A stretch of DNA of 64,000 nt from Gordonia desulfuricans NBRC 100010 (lineage in GTDB: Bacteria; Actinomycetota; Actinomycetes; Mycobacteriales; Mycobacteriaceae): the NCBI RefSeq assembly GCF_001485495.1, contig NZ_BCNF01000004.1, forward strand, positions 1-64,000, given 5' to 3'. Shown piece by piece: positions 18,001 through 26,529 of this stretch. The position numbers and the translations under genes are program-made. The notes under the pieces are model-generated. The model worked only from the letters and a program-made list of their open reading frames with translations, did no database searches and was not told where the DNA came from. Every line of letters begins with the position of its first letter. Within the stretch, counting starts at the first letter, position 1.

Positions 18001-18941
18001 CCATCACCGATTCCTCGACCGGCGCCGCCCGCGACGTCGCCGAGTCCGACGACTTCACCACCCTCGACGCGCTCGAGTCCGAGGCCATCCACATCTTCCG
18101 CGAGGTGGCCGGCGAGTTCGAGCGTCCGGTGATCCTGTTCTCCGGCGGCAAGGACTCCACCGTCCTGCTGCATCTGGCGCTCAAGGCGTTCTGGCCTGCG
18201 CCGCTGCCGTTCTCGTTGCTGCACGTCGACACCGGCCACAACCTGCCGGAGATCATCCAGTTCCGCGACGAGATCGTCGAGCGGCACGGGCTGCGCCTGC
18301 ACGTCGCCTCGGTCGAGGAGTACCTCGCCGACGGCCGGCTGACCGAGCGTCCGGACGGCATCCGCAACCCGCTGCAGACCATCCCGCTGCTCGATGCGAT
18401 CACCGAGAACCGCTTCGACGCGGTGTTCGGCGGTGGCCGTCGGGACGAGGAGCGTTCGCGCGCCAAGGAGCGGATCTTCTCGCTGCGCAACGCCTTCGGT
18501 CAGTGGGACCCCAAGCGCCAGCGTCCGGAGCTGTGGAACCTCTACAACGGTCGCCACGCCCCCGGTGAGCACGTCCGCGTGTTCCCGCTGAGCAACTGGA
18601 CCGAACTCGACATCTGGCGTTACATCGCCCGCGAGCAGGTACTGCTCGCACCGCTGTACTACGCGCACGAGCGTGAGGTGTACTCGCGGGACGGCATGTG
18701 GATGACCAGCGGTCCGTGGGGCGGACCGCGAGAGAACGAGACCGTCGAGACCCGCACCGTGCGTTACCGCACCGTGGGTGACGGATCGACCACCGGCGCA
18801 GTCCTTTCCGAGGCCGCCGACAACGAGGCCGTACTCGCCGAGGTCGCCGCGTCGCGGCTGACCGAACGTGGCGCCACCCGTGGTGACGACCGGGTGTCCG
18901 AGGCGGCCATGGAAGACCGTAAACGAGAAGGATACTTCTGA
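17997..18941 (+). CDS. cysD: Sulfate adenylyltransferase small subunit CysD
   Basis: 314 residues. ATP sulfurylase catalytic subunit: sulfate + ATP -> APS + PPi, driven by GTP hydrolysis in CysN. PP-loop motif SGGKDST at 49-55, with the family blocks LLHVDTGHNLPE, VFGGGRRDEERSRAKERIFS and FPLSNWTELDIWRYI. The ATG at 17997 overlaps the cysH stop (ATGA); an in-frame ATG five codons upstream lies within cysH. The stop overlaps cysN by one base, consistent with balanced synthesis of the two subunits. Confidence 0.96.
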   Translation: MTITDSSTGAARDVAESDDFTTLDALESEAIHIFREVAGEFERPVILFSGGKDSTVLLHLALKAFWPAPLPFSLLHVDTGHNLPEIIQFRDEIVERHGLRLHVASVEEYLADGRLTERPDGIRNPLQTIPLLDAITENRFDAVFGGGRRDEERSRAKERIFSLRNAFGQWDPKRQRPELWNLYNGRHAPGEHVRVFPLSNWTELDIWRYIAREQVLLAPLYYAHEREVYSRDGMWMTSGPWGGPRENETVETRTVRYRTVGDGSTTGAVLSEAADNEAVLAEVAASRLTERGATRGDDRVSEAAMEDRKREGYF

Positions 18942-20257
18942 TGACCGACGCCACCGCGGGCCTCGCCCCGGCCCCTGATCTTCTCCGCATCGCCACCGCA
19001 GGCAGTGTGGACGACGGCAAGTCGACCCTGGTCGGCCGGCTGCTCTACGACACGAAATCGGTTCTCGCCGACCAGATCGACGCCGTCACCAAGGCATCGG
19101 TCGATCGCGGACTCGACACCCCCGACCTGTCGCTGCTGGTCGACGGTCTGCGCGCCGAGCGCGAGCAGGGCATCACCATCGATGTGGCCTACCGCTACTT
19201 CGCCACGCCCGCACGCTCTTTCGTGCTGGCCGACACCCCCGGCCACGTGCAGTACACCCGCAACACCGTCTCCGGCGCCTCCACCGCACAGCTGGTGATC
19301 CTGCTGGTCGACGCCCGTAACGGTGTGGTTGCCCAGACGCGGCGCCATGCCGCAGTGATGGCCTTGCTCGGTGTGCCGCAGCTGGTGCTCGCGGTCAACA
19401 AGATCGATCTGGTCGACGACGCGGAGTCCGTGTTCGCCTCGATCAAGGCCGATTTCGCCGAACTGACCCGCACGCTCGGGTGGTCGGACGAGCAGGTCAC
19501 CTCGATCCCGGTGTCGGCGCTGCACGGCGACAACATCGCGTCGCGGTCCGAGAACACCCCGTACTACTCGGGTCCCACGCTGATCGAGCATCTCGAGACC
19601 GTGCCGAACGTGACCGACCGTCACGAGGTGGGTCTGCGGTTCCCGGTGCAGTATGTGATCCGTCCGCGCACCGCCGAGTACCCCGACTACCGCGGGTACG
19701 CCGGTCAGATCGCCGCGGGTCGTGTCAGTGTGGGCGACGAGGTGGTGGTGCTGCCCAGCGGCACCCACACCACCATCACCCAGATCGACACCGCCGACGG
19801 CCAGCTGTCGACGGCGCACACCGGTCGTAGCGTCACGCTGCTGCTCGCCGACGACGTCGACATCTCGCGCGGCGACCTGATCAGTGCGGTGACCGATGCG
19901 CCCGAGCCGATCCAGCAGTTCACCGCAACGGTGTGCTGGCTGGCCGACAAGCCGCTGCGCCCCGGTGCACGTCTGCTACTCAAGCACGGCACGCGTACCA
20001 CCCAGGCCATCGTCGGCGCGTTGGACACCCTGTTCGACGAGCAGAACCTGACGCTCAGCGATGCCCCGGATGTGCTGGAGCTCAACCAGATCGGTCGGAT
20101 CTCGGTGCAGACCGCCGAGCCGATCCCGGCCGACGACTACCAGGTGAACCGCGAGTCGGGCAGCTTCTTGCTGATCGATCCGCAGGGCGGCAACACCCTG
20201 GCCGCCGGCCTGGTGGGGGACGCACTGGCGTCGCTGCATCTCAAAGAGCTGGTGTGA
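18941..20257 (+). CDS. cysN: Sulfate adenylyltransferase GTPase subunit CysN, without APS kinase domain
   Basis: 438 residues. EF-Tu-like GTPase that activates CysD. G1 GSVDDGKST at 21-29, G3 DTPGH, G4 NKID, then two beta-barrel domains. At 438 residues the protein ends after the barrels; the CysC (APS kinase) domain fused to CysN in M. tuberculosis is missing, and no cysC is in the window. With an APS-type CysH the pathway does not need PAPS for reduction. Downstream it overlaps the chelatase by 4 bp (GTGA). Confidence 0.95.
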   Translation: MTDATAGLAPAPDLLRIATAGSVDDGKSTLVGRLLYDTKSVLADQIDAVTKASVDRGLDTPDLSLLVDGLRAEREQGITIDVAYRYFATPARSFVLADTPGHVQYTRNTVSGASTAQLVILLVDARNGVVAQTRRHAAVMALLGVPQLVLAVNKIDLVDDAESVFASIKADFAELTRTLGWSDEQVTSIPVSALHGDNIASRSENTPYYSGPTLIEHLETVPNVTDRHEVGLRFPVQYVIRPRTAEYPDYRGYAGQIAAGRVSVGDEVVVLPSGTHTTITQIDTADGQLSTAHTGRSVTLLLADDVDISRGDLISAVTDAPEPIQQFTATVCWLADKPLRPGARLLLKHGTRTTQAIVGALDTLFDEQNLTLSDAPDVLELNQIGRISVQTAEPIPADDYQVNRESGSFLLIDPQGGNTLAAGLVGDALASLHLKELV

Positions 20258-21036
20258 ACGCACCGCACGACGACGTGACCGGCGGCGGCGCCGCGGGCAC
20301 TCCCCCGACGCTGCTGCTCGTCGCGCACGGCAGCCGTGACCCCCGGTTCGCCGACACGGCGTGCCGGGTTCGGCGGGCGGTGGCCCGGCAGTTGCCGCAT
20401 GTCGCCGTGCGGATCTCGTACCTGGATCTGAATTCTCCGCTGGTCGCCGACGAGGTGGCCGCGGTGTCGGGGGCGGCAGTGGTGGTCCCACTACTGCTGG
20501 CCCCGGGATATCACTCGTCGGTCGACCTGCCTGCGATCATCGCCGACGCGGCGCCTGCGGCACCGGTCGTGACGACCGATGTCGTCGGTACGACGTCGCT
20601 GGCCGAGGCGCTGGCCGACCGTCTGCACGAGGCCGGGATGCGGCCCGACGACGGCATCCTGCTGACCGCGGTGGGTTCGTCACAGCCGTGCGCCGAACGC
20701 CTCATCCGCCGTCGTGCGGTGGAGCTGTCGACCCGTCTGCACCGGCCGGTCGACGTCGTCTTCGCCACCGCATTGGGTGTCGGGAACATCAAGCTGCGCA
20801 CCGCTGTTCGTCGCCTGCACTACGCCGGCGCCACCCGCATCGTCTTGAGCCCGTACTTCCTGTCGGCCGGTCTGCTGACCGAGCGCGCCGAGCAGGCGCT
20901 CGACACCCTGGCCCCGGGTTCCCTGGTGGCCGGTCCGATCGGTGCGCACCCCGCCCTGATCGACGCGATCTGCGACAAGTACCGCGCCGGTGTACGCCAG
21001 ATGCAGCCCGATCACGTTCTCGCACCACGTCGCTGA
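20254..21036 (+). CDS. Sirohydrochlorin chelatase, CbiX type
   Basis: 260 residues made of two similar CbiX halves: the first with VAHGSRDP (His25) and APGYHSSVD (His86), the metal ligands; the second from about residue 140 (ILLTAVGSSQP... LSPYFLSAGLL) without the matching His residues. It should insert Fe2+ (or Co2+) into sirohydrochlorin; in this operon it probably completes the siroheme used by SirA. GTG start at 20254 overlaps the cysN stop. M. tuberculosis has the same gene after cysH (Rv2393). Followed by the 209-bp repeat array. Confidence 0.92.
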   Translation: MNAPHDDVTGGGAAGTPPTLLLVAHGSRDPRFADTACRVRRAVARQLPHVAVRISYLDLNSPLVADEVAAVSGAAVVVPLLLAPGYHSSVDLPAIIADAAPAAPVVTTDVVGTTSLAEALADRLHEAGMRPDDGILLTAVGSSQPCAERLIRRRAVELSTRLHRPVDVVFATALGVGNIKLRTAVRRLHYAGATRIVLSPYFLSAGLLTERAEQALDTLAPGSLVAGPIGAHPALIDAICDKYRAGVRQMQPDHVLAPRR

Positions 21037-21095
21037 CGTCTCCCCATCGGTGGTCGAGCAGGACGATCCCAGACGATGGTTGGGCCAGACGCCGT

Positions 21096-22012
21096 CACAC
21101 GATGGTCGAGCACGACACACCCCACACGATGGTTGAGCAGGACGTCCTCGCGCAGCGAGGCCGACCGTCCGTCGAAACCTCCCTGCACCATCACGCCCGA
21201 ACGCAGCCACCACCGAGGTGCGTACGTTCCAACGTCGGCCTGCGGAGATTTCGACACGCGTCGTCGCTACGCTCCTCCGCGGCTCAATCACCAACAACCG
21301 CTCCCCACACGATGGTCGAGCACGACACACCCAACACGGTGGTTGAGCAGGACGTCCTCGCGCTAGCGAGGCCGACCGTCCGTCGAAACCTCTGCAAGCT
21401 CACGCCCGAACGCACCCACCACCGAGCGGGTCACCTACCGACACCAGCCGACGGAGATTTCGACACGCCTCGTCGCTACGCTCCTCCGCGGCTCAATCAC
21501 CAAAAACCGCTCCCCACTCGATGGTTGAGCACGACGTTGCCCCCACGATGGTTGAGCAGGACGCCCTCGCGCCAGCGAGGCCGACCGTCCGTCGAAACCT
21601 CAGCACCGTCACGCCCGAACGCACCCACCACCGAGGTGCGTACGTTCCAACATCGGCCTGCGGAGATTTCGACACGCCTCGTCGCTACACTCCTCCACGG
21701 CTCAATCACCAAAAACCGCTCCCCACACGATGGTTGAGCACGACACACCCCACACGATGGTTGAGCAGGACGTCCTCGCGCAGCGAGGCCGACCGTCCGT
21801 CGAAACCTCTGCACCATCACGCCCGAACGCACCCACCACCGAGGTGCGTACGTTCCAACATCGGCCTGCGGAGATTTCGACACGCCTCGTCGCTACGCTC
21901 CTCCGCGGCTCAATCACCAACAACCGATGGTTGAGCAGGACGACCTCGCGCCAGCGAGGCCGACCGTCCGTCGAAACCTCTGCACCGTCACGCCCGAACG
22001 CACCCACCACCG
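21096..22012. repeat. ~209-bp tandem repeat array, four full copies plus a partial one
   Basis: Units start near 21096, 21306, 21515 and 21724, with a truncated fifth from about 21925. Each carries, in order: two copies of CGATGGTTGAGCA-S-GAC, GCGAGGCCGACCGTCCGTCG, a CACGCCCGAACGCACCCACC block, and GAGATTTCGACACGCCTCG with CTCCTCCGCGGCTCAATCAC. The reverse complement of that last segment is the unit at 39.5 kb. Diverged half-units cover 21045-21095. The array fills the gap between the convergent cbiX and cysA genes and stops at the last base before the cysA stop codon. Short frames exist in it, but all read repeats; I call it non-coding. Confidence 0.92.
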
Positions 22013-23008
22013 TCATGCTTCGGTGAGTGCTGCCACCTTGGTCGCGCGGGCGTAGACGGTCTCTCCTGCCTGCAGGTTGAGGGCGTTCTGGTCGCCCCGG
22101 GTGATCTCGGCGGCGAATTCCTCGCCCGACGCGGACGCGATGAGCTCGACCCGGGTCTCGAATCCGAGGTTCACCACGCGCTGTACGGTCGCCTTGAGCA
22201 CACCGGTGTCGAGCGATGCATCGGTGGACGGCGATGCCATCTCCGGGGTGCGGCCGAGCCGGATGTCGTGCGGGCGCACCAGATCGCCGTTGAGCCGCAC
22301 CGTCGAACCGAGGAACGAGGCGACGAAGGTGTTGGTCGGGCGGTCGTAGAGGTCGTCAGGTGTACCGATCTGCTCGATCCGCCCCTTGTTGAGCACCGCG
22401 ATGCGGTCGCTGACGTCGAGCGCCTCCTGCTGGTCGTGGGTGACCAGCACGGTGGTGACGTGCACTTCCTCGTGCAGACGACGCAGCCAGCGGCGCAGGT
22501 CGTCACGGACCTTCGCATCCAACGCGCCGAACGGTTCGTCGAGCAGCAGCACCTTGGGGTCGACGGCGAGTGCCCGGGCCAGCGCCATCCGCTGTCGCTG
22601 ACCACCCGACAGCTGCGCCGGGAACCGCTTCTGGAAGACGGTGAGCCCGACGACGTCGAGCAGCTCGTCGACCTTGACGTCGATCTCCTTCTTGGGCCGC
22701 TTGCGGATCTTGAGGCCGAAGGCGATGTTGTCGCGCACGGTCAGATGTTTGAACGCGGCGTAGTGCTGGAACACGAACCCGATGTCGCGCTTCTGCGGCG
22801 ACTTGCGGGACACGTCGTCGTCGTCGATCAGCACGGTGCCCGAGTCCAGGGTGTCGAGCCCGGCGATCGCGCGCAGCAGTGTGGACTTGCCCGAGCCGGA
22901 GGGGCCGAGCAGCGAGGTGAGCTGTCCGTCCGGGATGTCGATGGAGACGTTGTCGAGGGCGGCGAAGTCGCCATAGCGCTTGTTCGCGCCGATCACCTTG
23001 ATGGACAT
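22013..23008 (-). CDS. cysA: Sulfate/thiosulfate ABC transporter ATPase CysA
   Basis: 331 residues. Walker [10 protein letters not shown] at 35-43, Q-loop VFQHYAAF (80), signature LSGGQRQR at 132-139, Walker [12 protein letters not shown] at 153-163, H-loop VTHDQQEA, and a C-terminal TOBE-like regulatory domain. Energises sulfate uptake through CysT/CysW. The start is the ATG at 23008, one base after the cysW stop; the upstream extension is in cysW. The repeat array abuts its stop codon, so this transcript has no obvious terminator other than the array. Confidence 0.95.
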   Translation of the reverse strand: MSIKVIGANKRYGDFAALDNVSIDIPDGQLTSLLGPSGSGKSTLLRAIAGLDTLDSGTVLIDDDDVSRKSPQKRDIGFVFQHYAAFKHLTVRDNIAFGLKIRKRPKKEIDVKVDELLDVVGLTVFQKRFPAQLSGGQRQRMALARALAVDPKVLLLDEPFGALDAKVRDDLRRWLRRLHEEVHVTTVLVTHDQQEALDVSDRIAVLNKGRIEQIGTPDDLYDRPTNTFVASFLGSTVRLNGDLVRPHDIRLGRTPEMASPSTDASLDTGVLKATVQRVVNLGFETRVELIASASGEEFAAEITRGDQNALNLQAGETVYARATKVAALTEA

Positions 23009-23009
23009 G

Positions 23010-23939
23010 TCACACGCCTTCCTTGTGCTGGTGGACGAGCTGCTTGGCATCGACGGGTTCGGGACCATGCGGCGGGGTGAGGTCGGGTTCGACGAGTTCG
23101 ACGTCGCCCGAGGTGGATTCGCTGGCGTCGGCCAGACGTGACTTGGCACGCCGTTCGATCAGCGACATGAGGATCAGCACCACGATGGCGACGAACATCA
23201 GCAGGGTCGCCGCGGCGTAGGCACCGAATTCGTTGTAGTCGTCGGTGTATCGGGAATGGACCAACAGTGTCAGGGTCTGCGAGATACCCGGATAGTTCGA
23301 CGACACCATGGTGACCGCGCCGTACTCGCCGAGTGAGCGGGCCACGGTGAGGACCACGCCGTAGGTCAGACCCCAGCGGATGGCCGGCAGGGTGACCCGC
23401 CAGAACACCTGCCAGGCATTGGCTCCGAGGGTTGCCGCGGCCTCTTCCTGTTCGGTGCCGATCTCGCGGAGCACCGGCTCCACCTCACGGGCGACGAACG
23501 GCAGGGTGACGAACAGCGTCGCGAGCACCATGCCGGGGAATCCGAAGATCACCCGGAAGCCCAGGCTCTCGATGCCCCCGAACCAGCCGCCGTAGCCCCA
23601 CAGCAGGATCAGCGCGACACCGGCGACCACCGGCGACACGGCGAACGGCAGGTCGACGACGGCCTGGAGCAGCCCCTTGCCGGGGAACTTGCCGCGGGCC
23701 AGCGCCAGGGCGGTGACCACACCGAACACCACGTTCAGCGGCACCACGATGACGACGATCAGCAGGCTCATCTGCAGGGCGGAGATCGCCGCGGGGGTGG
23801 TGATCCACTCCCAGAACTGCACGATGCCGTGTTCGAACGACCGGTAGAAGATGGTGCCGACGGGCACGATCAGCAGGATGAACAGGTAGACGAGTGCGAT
23901 CGTGCGCAGCCCGTACTTGGTCAGTGGCGAAACCTTCAT
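23010..23939 (-). CDS. cysW: Sulfate ABC transporter permease CysW
   Basis: 309 residues, about six membrane segments with the permease EAA loop ([22 protein letters not shown] at a fixed distance) around residue 175. Partner of CysT in the membrane channel. The start is the ATG at 23939, overlapping the cysT stop by 4 bp; ten further codons upstream are open but lie inside cysT. The C-terminal ~45 residues after the last membrane segment are hydrophilic. Confidence 0.94.
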   Translation of the reverse strand: MKVSPLTKYGLRTIALVYLFILLIVPVGTIFYRSFEHGIVQFWEWITTPAAISALQMSLLIVVIVVPLNVVFGVVTALALARGKFPGKGLLQAVVDLPFAVSPVVAGVALILLWGYGGWFGGIESLGFRVIFGFPGMVLATLFVTLPFVAREVEPVLREIGTEQEEAAATLGANAWQVFWRVTLPAIRWGLTYGVVLTVARSLGEYGAVTMVSSNYPGISQTLTLLVHSRYTDDYNEFGAYAAATLLMFVAIVVLILMSLIERRAKSRLADASESTSGDVELVEPDLTPPHGPEPVDAKQLVHQHKEGV

Positions 23940-24817
23940 CGGTCGGCGTCCTCTCGCTTGGACTGCCACCGGCCCGCGACCCGCAGGACGAGCAGTGTCA
24001 CGAACGCGATCAGTAGCAGGACCACCGAGATCGCGGCCGCGTCGACCGGGGCGTCGATCTCGATCTGCTGCTGGATGTACTGCGACGCCACCTGGGTGTC
24101 ACCGGGGATGTTGCCACCGATCAGCACCACTGAACCGAACTCGCCGATGGCCCGGGTGAACGCCAGGCCGGCTCCGGTGAGGATGGCCGGCAGCAGCGAC
24201 GGCATCACGATCTTGCGGAAGATCGTGAGGTTCTTGGCGCCGAGTACTGCCGCGGCCTCCTCGACGTCGACGTCGAGTTCGATGAGCACCGGCTGCACCT
24301 GCCGCACCACGAACGGGAGGGTGACGAAGGTCAGGGCGATCACCAGCGCCGGCTTGGTGGCGTTGAGCTGGATGTCGATGGGACTGTTGGGCCCGTACAG
24401 CGACAGCAGCACGAGGCTGGCGACGATGGTGGGCAGCGCGAACGGCAGATCGATGATCGCGTTGACGAACCCCTTGCCGGGGAACTCGTCTCGAACCAGC
24501 ACCCAGGCGATCAGGGTGCCGAACACGACGTTGATCAGTGCCGCGATCACCGAGACGAGCACGGTGATCCACAGGGTGTCGAGGGCTGCGGGTGCGGTGA
24601 CCGCATCCCAGAAGCCGCTCCACCCGTCGTCGAAGGACTGCACGGTGATCGCGGCGAGCGGCAGCAGCACGATGATGCTGAGCCACAGCCAGGCGATACC
24701 GATGGTCGCCGGGCTGACGCCGGCGAAGGTGCGCGAGCGTCCGAGGAATCCGCCCGGTGGGCGGGAATCGGGAACCGGCGTCGCGGTTGCCGACGTCGTC
24801 GAATCGACCGAGGTCAC
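23936..24817 (-). CDS. cysT: Sulfate ABC transporter permease CysT (CysU)
   Basis: 293 residues, six predicted membrane segments with the EAA loop (VEEAAAVLGAKNLTIFRKI) near residue 205. Blocks DLPFALPTIVASLVLLSLYG and FTRAIGEFGSVVLIGGN are typical of CysT. The ~35-residue N-terminal segment before the first membrane helix is Ser/Thr/Pro-rich. The GTG at 24817 overlaps the binding-protein stop (GTGA). Confidence 0.94.
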   Translation of the reverse strand: MTSVDSTTSATATPVPDSRPPGGFLGRSRTFAGVSPATIGIAWLWLSIIVLLPLAAITVQSFDDGWSGFWDAVTAPAALDTLWITVLVSVIAALINVVFGTLIAWVLVRDEFPGKGFVNAIIDLPFALPTIVASLVLLSLYGPNSPIDIQLNATKPALVIALTFVTLPFVVRQVQPVLIELDVDVEEAAAVLGAKNLTIFRKIVMPSLLPAILTGAGLAFTRAIGEFGSVVLIGGNIPGDTQVASQYIQQQIEIDAPVDAAAISVVLLLIAFVTLLVLRVAGRWQSKREDADR

Positions 24818-25929
24818 TGCCTACCCCCTGCGTCGTAGATCTTGGTGATGGCGCCCTTCTTGCCGAAGAGCGCTTCGTCGACGGCCTTCCAGCCGGTCAG
24901 GTCCTTGCCGTCATTGTCCTCGGCGGTGCCCTCACCGAGGACCTTGCCGAGTTCGTTGATGGTCCACAGCTTCTCGATGTCACCCGGGAACAGGTCACGG
25001 GTCTGCTCGATGATGGCCGGGTCGACGGGGCGGAAGCCCTGTTCGGCCCAGATCCGCTGTGCCTGCGGGGTGAACAGGTAGTCCACGAACGACCGGGCTC
25101 CGGCCAGATCGTCGGAGGTGTTCACCACCGCCACCGGGTTCTCGATCTTGAAGGTCTGCGGCGGGATCACATACTCGACCTGGCTGTTCGCACCGGCGAT
25201 CGCATTGGCCCGATCGAGCATGATCGCCTCGTTCTCGTAGCTGATCAGCACGTCGCCCTGGCCCTGCTCGAAGGCCGTGGTGGCCTCGCGACCGGACTTG
25301 GGCACCACCTTGATGTGGTCGCGAACCAGTTCGGAGATGTAGTCGAGGCCGGCCTGGGAGTTGCGGCCACCGTCGCTGAGTGCGGCATACGGTGCCAGCA
25401 GGTTCCACTTGGCGGAGCCGGAACTGCCCGGGTTGGGGGTCACCACCTGCACACCCGGCTTCAGCAGGTCGGCCCAGTCGTGGATGTTCTTCGGGTTGCC
25501 CTTGCGGACCACCAGTGCGACCACCGAACCGAACGGGGTGCTGTTGTTGGGTGCCTGTTTCTTCCAGTCCTTGTCGACCAGACCGGCCTTCACCAGACGG
25601 GTGATGTCGGGTTCGACCGAGAAGTTCACCACGTCGGCGGGAACTCGGCGGGCGACCTTGCGGGACTGGTCACCGGAGGCGCCGTAGGACACCGAGAAAC
25701 CGATGTCGTGGCCTTCCGGGGTGGCGCGGAACGCCGGGATAATCTCGTCGTAACCGGTCTTGGGAACTGCGTAGGCGACCAGATCGAGGTGCCGACTGCC
25801 GCTGGAGATATCCACTCCACCGGGTTCGTCGGTCGATCCGCCTCCACAGCCCGCGACGAGCACCATCGCCAGTGCCAACAAACACACCAGTACGGGGGTG
25901 CCGCGTCGCGTGACGGGGCCAGCGCTCAC
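24814..25929 (-). CDS. sbp: Sulfate-binding lipoprotein of the CysTWA importer (Sbp/SubI)
   Basis: 371 residues. Lipoprotein signal: basic start, hydrophobic core LVCLLALAMVLVAGC with the lipobox Cys at 28, then a Gly/Ser linker. Mature protein is a periplasmic-binding-protein type 2 fold, with SYGASGDQSRKV and VTPNPGSSGSAKWN matching sulfate-binding loops and VLISYENEAI in the second lobe. GTG start at 25929 has a strong Shine-Dalgarno (GGAGG). First gene of the minus-strand importer operon sbp-cysT-cysW-cysA; a nested inverted repeat lies in its leader. M. tuberculosis SubI (Rv2400c) is the positional equivalent. Confidence 0.95.
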   Translation of the reverse strand: MSAGPVTRRGTPVLVCLLALAMVLVAGCGGGSTDEPGGVDISSGSRHLDLVAYAVPKTGYDEIIPAFRATPEGHDIGFSVSYGASGDQSRKVARRVPADVVNFSVEPDITRLVKAGLVDKDWKKQAPNNSTPFGSVVALVVRKGNPKNIHDWADLLKPGVQVVTPNPGSSGSAKWNLLAPYAALSDGGRNSQAGLDYISELVRDHIKVVPKSGREATTAFEQGQGDVLISYENEAIMLDRANAIAGANSQVEYVIPPQTFKIENPVAVVNTSDDLAGARSFVDYLFTPQAQRIWAEQGFRPVDPAIIEQTRDLFPGDIEKLWTINELGKVLGEGTAEDNDGKDLTGWKAVDEALFGKKGAITKIYDAGGRQ

Positions 25930-25941
25930 TGCTTCCTCCAG

Positions 25942-26009
25942 GGCTCAGCGGGGCCGGTCGAAAGGGCTGCGACCGGCGGGGACCGGATAAAACTAACAAC
26001 CGCTGAGCC
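25942..26009 (-). promoter_or_regulatory. Nested inverted repeats in the sbp leader region
   Basis: A perfect 10-bp inverted repeat GGCTCAGCGG (25942-25951) / CCGCTGAGCC (26000-26009) encloses a perfect 8-bp one, GCCGGTCG (25953-25960) / CGACCGGC (25970-25977). The structure begins 12 bases upstream of the sbp start and ends close to its Shine-Dalgarno, so a folded leader could govern translation or termination. An A/T-rich stretch (TTAGTTTTATCC on the minus strand) between the arms could instead be the promoter, in which case the outer repeat could be an operator. I recognise no known riboswitch. Confidence 0.5.
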
Positions 26010-26058
26010 TGCCGATCGCCACCGGAAAACCGGGTCTGGAGTTACGCAGGGCGACGTG

Positions 26059-26136
26059 CTATCGGGTCAACAGCCACGCCAGGAGAACCAGAATGATGAG
26101 CGCCAGCAGCGCCATGGTCACGCGTGAACGGATCAC
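26059..26136 (-). CDS. Possible 25-residue single-span membrane peptide
   Basis: GTG start at 26136, TAG stop; the protein ends MALLALIILVLLAWLLTR, an almost perfect transmembrane helix after a short basic head (VIRSRVT). It begins three bases after the stop of the 76-residue membrane protein, so the two could be one unit. The ribosome-binding site is poor (AAGGG about 10 bases upstream; AGGA directly adjacent). Too short for homology by eye; the hydrophobic composition and the tight spacing are the only support. Confidence 0.35.
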   Translation of the reverse strand: MIRSRVTMALLALIILVLLAWLLTR

Positions 26137-26139
26137 GTC

Positions 26140-26370
26140 CTACAAACCCTTTCCGTCGTCGTCGGCGAACCGTCGACGATCGATCACCGACATCACGCCA
26201 TCGACCAGCAGATTCAGCACGATCGCGACCGCGATGGCCAGTGGGACCACCACGATCAGCGTGACCAGCAGCTGAGGGACGAACGACAGTCCGGTGAGCC
26301 ATTCCTCGACGCCGTCCCACCACGCGAGCACGCCGTCCACAGCCATCACCTCGTCCACTCCGGTCGCCAC
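26140..26370 (-). CDS. Small single-span membrane protein
   Basis: 76 residues: an amphipathic acidic N-terminus with three Trp (LAWWDGVEEWL), one membrane helix at about 31-57 (VPQLLVTLIVVVPLAIAVAIVLNLLV), and a charged C-terminus DRRRFADDDGKGL. No family assigned. A small membrane protein (Rv2401A) occupies about this place in M. tuberculosis, which supports it without giving a function. The bases between it and the CDF transporter (26371-26529) hold nothing recognisable. Confidence 0.6.
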   Translation of the reverse strand: MATGVDEVMAVDGVLAWWDGVEEWLTGLSFVPQLLVTLIVVVPLAIAVAIVLNLLVDGVMSVIDRRRFADDDGKGL

Positions 26371-26529
26371 CGGACTTCAATTCAGCGTGATTCGAACTGG
26401 TCTCCCGAGCGCTCCAGGTCGAGCGACGCCGGAGGCGAGTCCGTGCCCATGGTATCGCCCGCGCCGAGCCGAAGAATTCCGCCACCACCACCGCGCCGGG
26501 CCAGGCACTGTGCGCCCGGCCGGCCGGGT

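Noticed and set aside
21096-22012. CRISPR array
   Set aside because: Units are direct tandem copies with no unique spacers and no cas genes nearby; the same holds for the arrays at 1, 39.5 and 43.7 kb.
26371-26529. A gene in the gap before the CDF transporter
   Set aside because: Only short frames without ribosome-binding sites or hydrophobic or conserved features.
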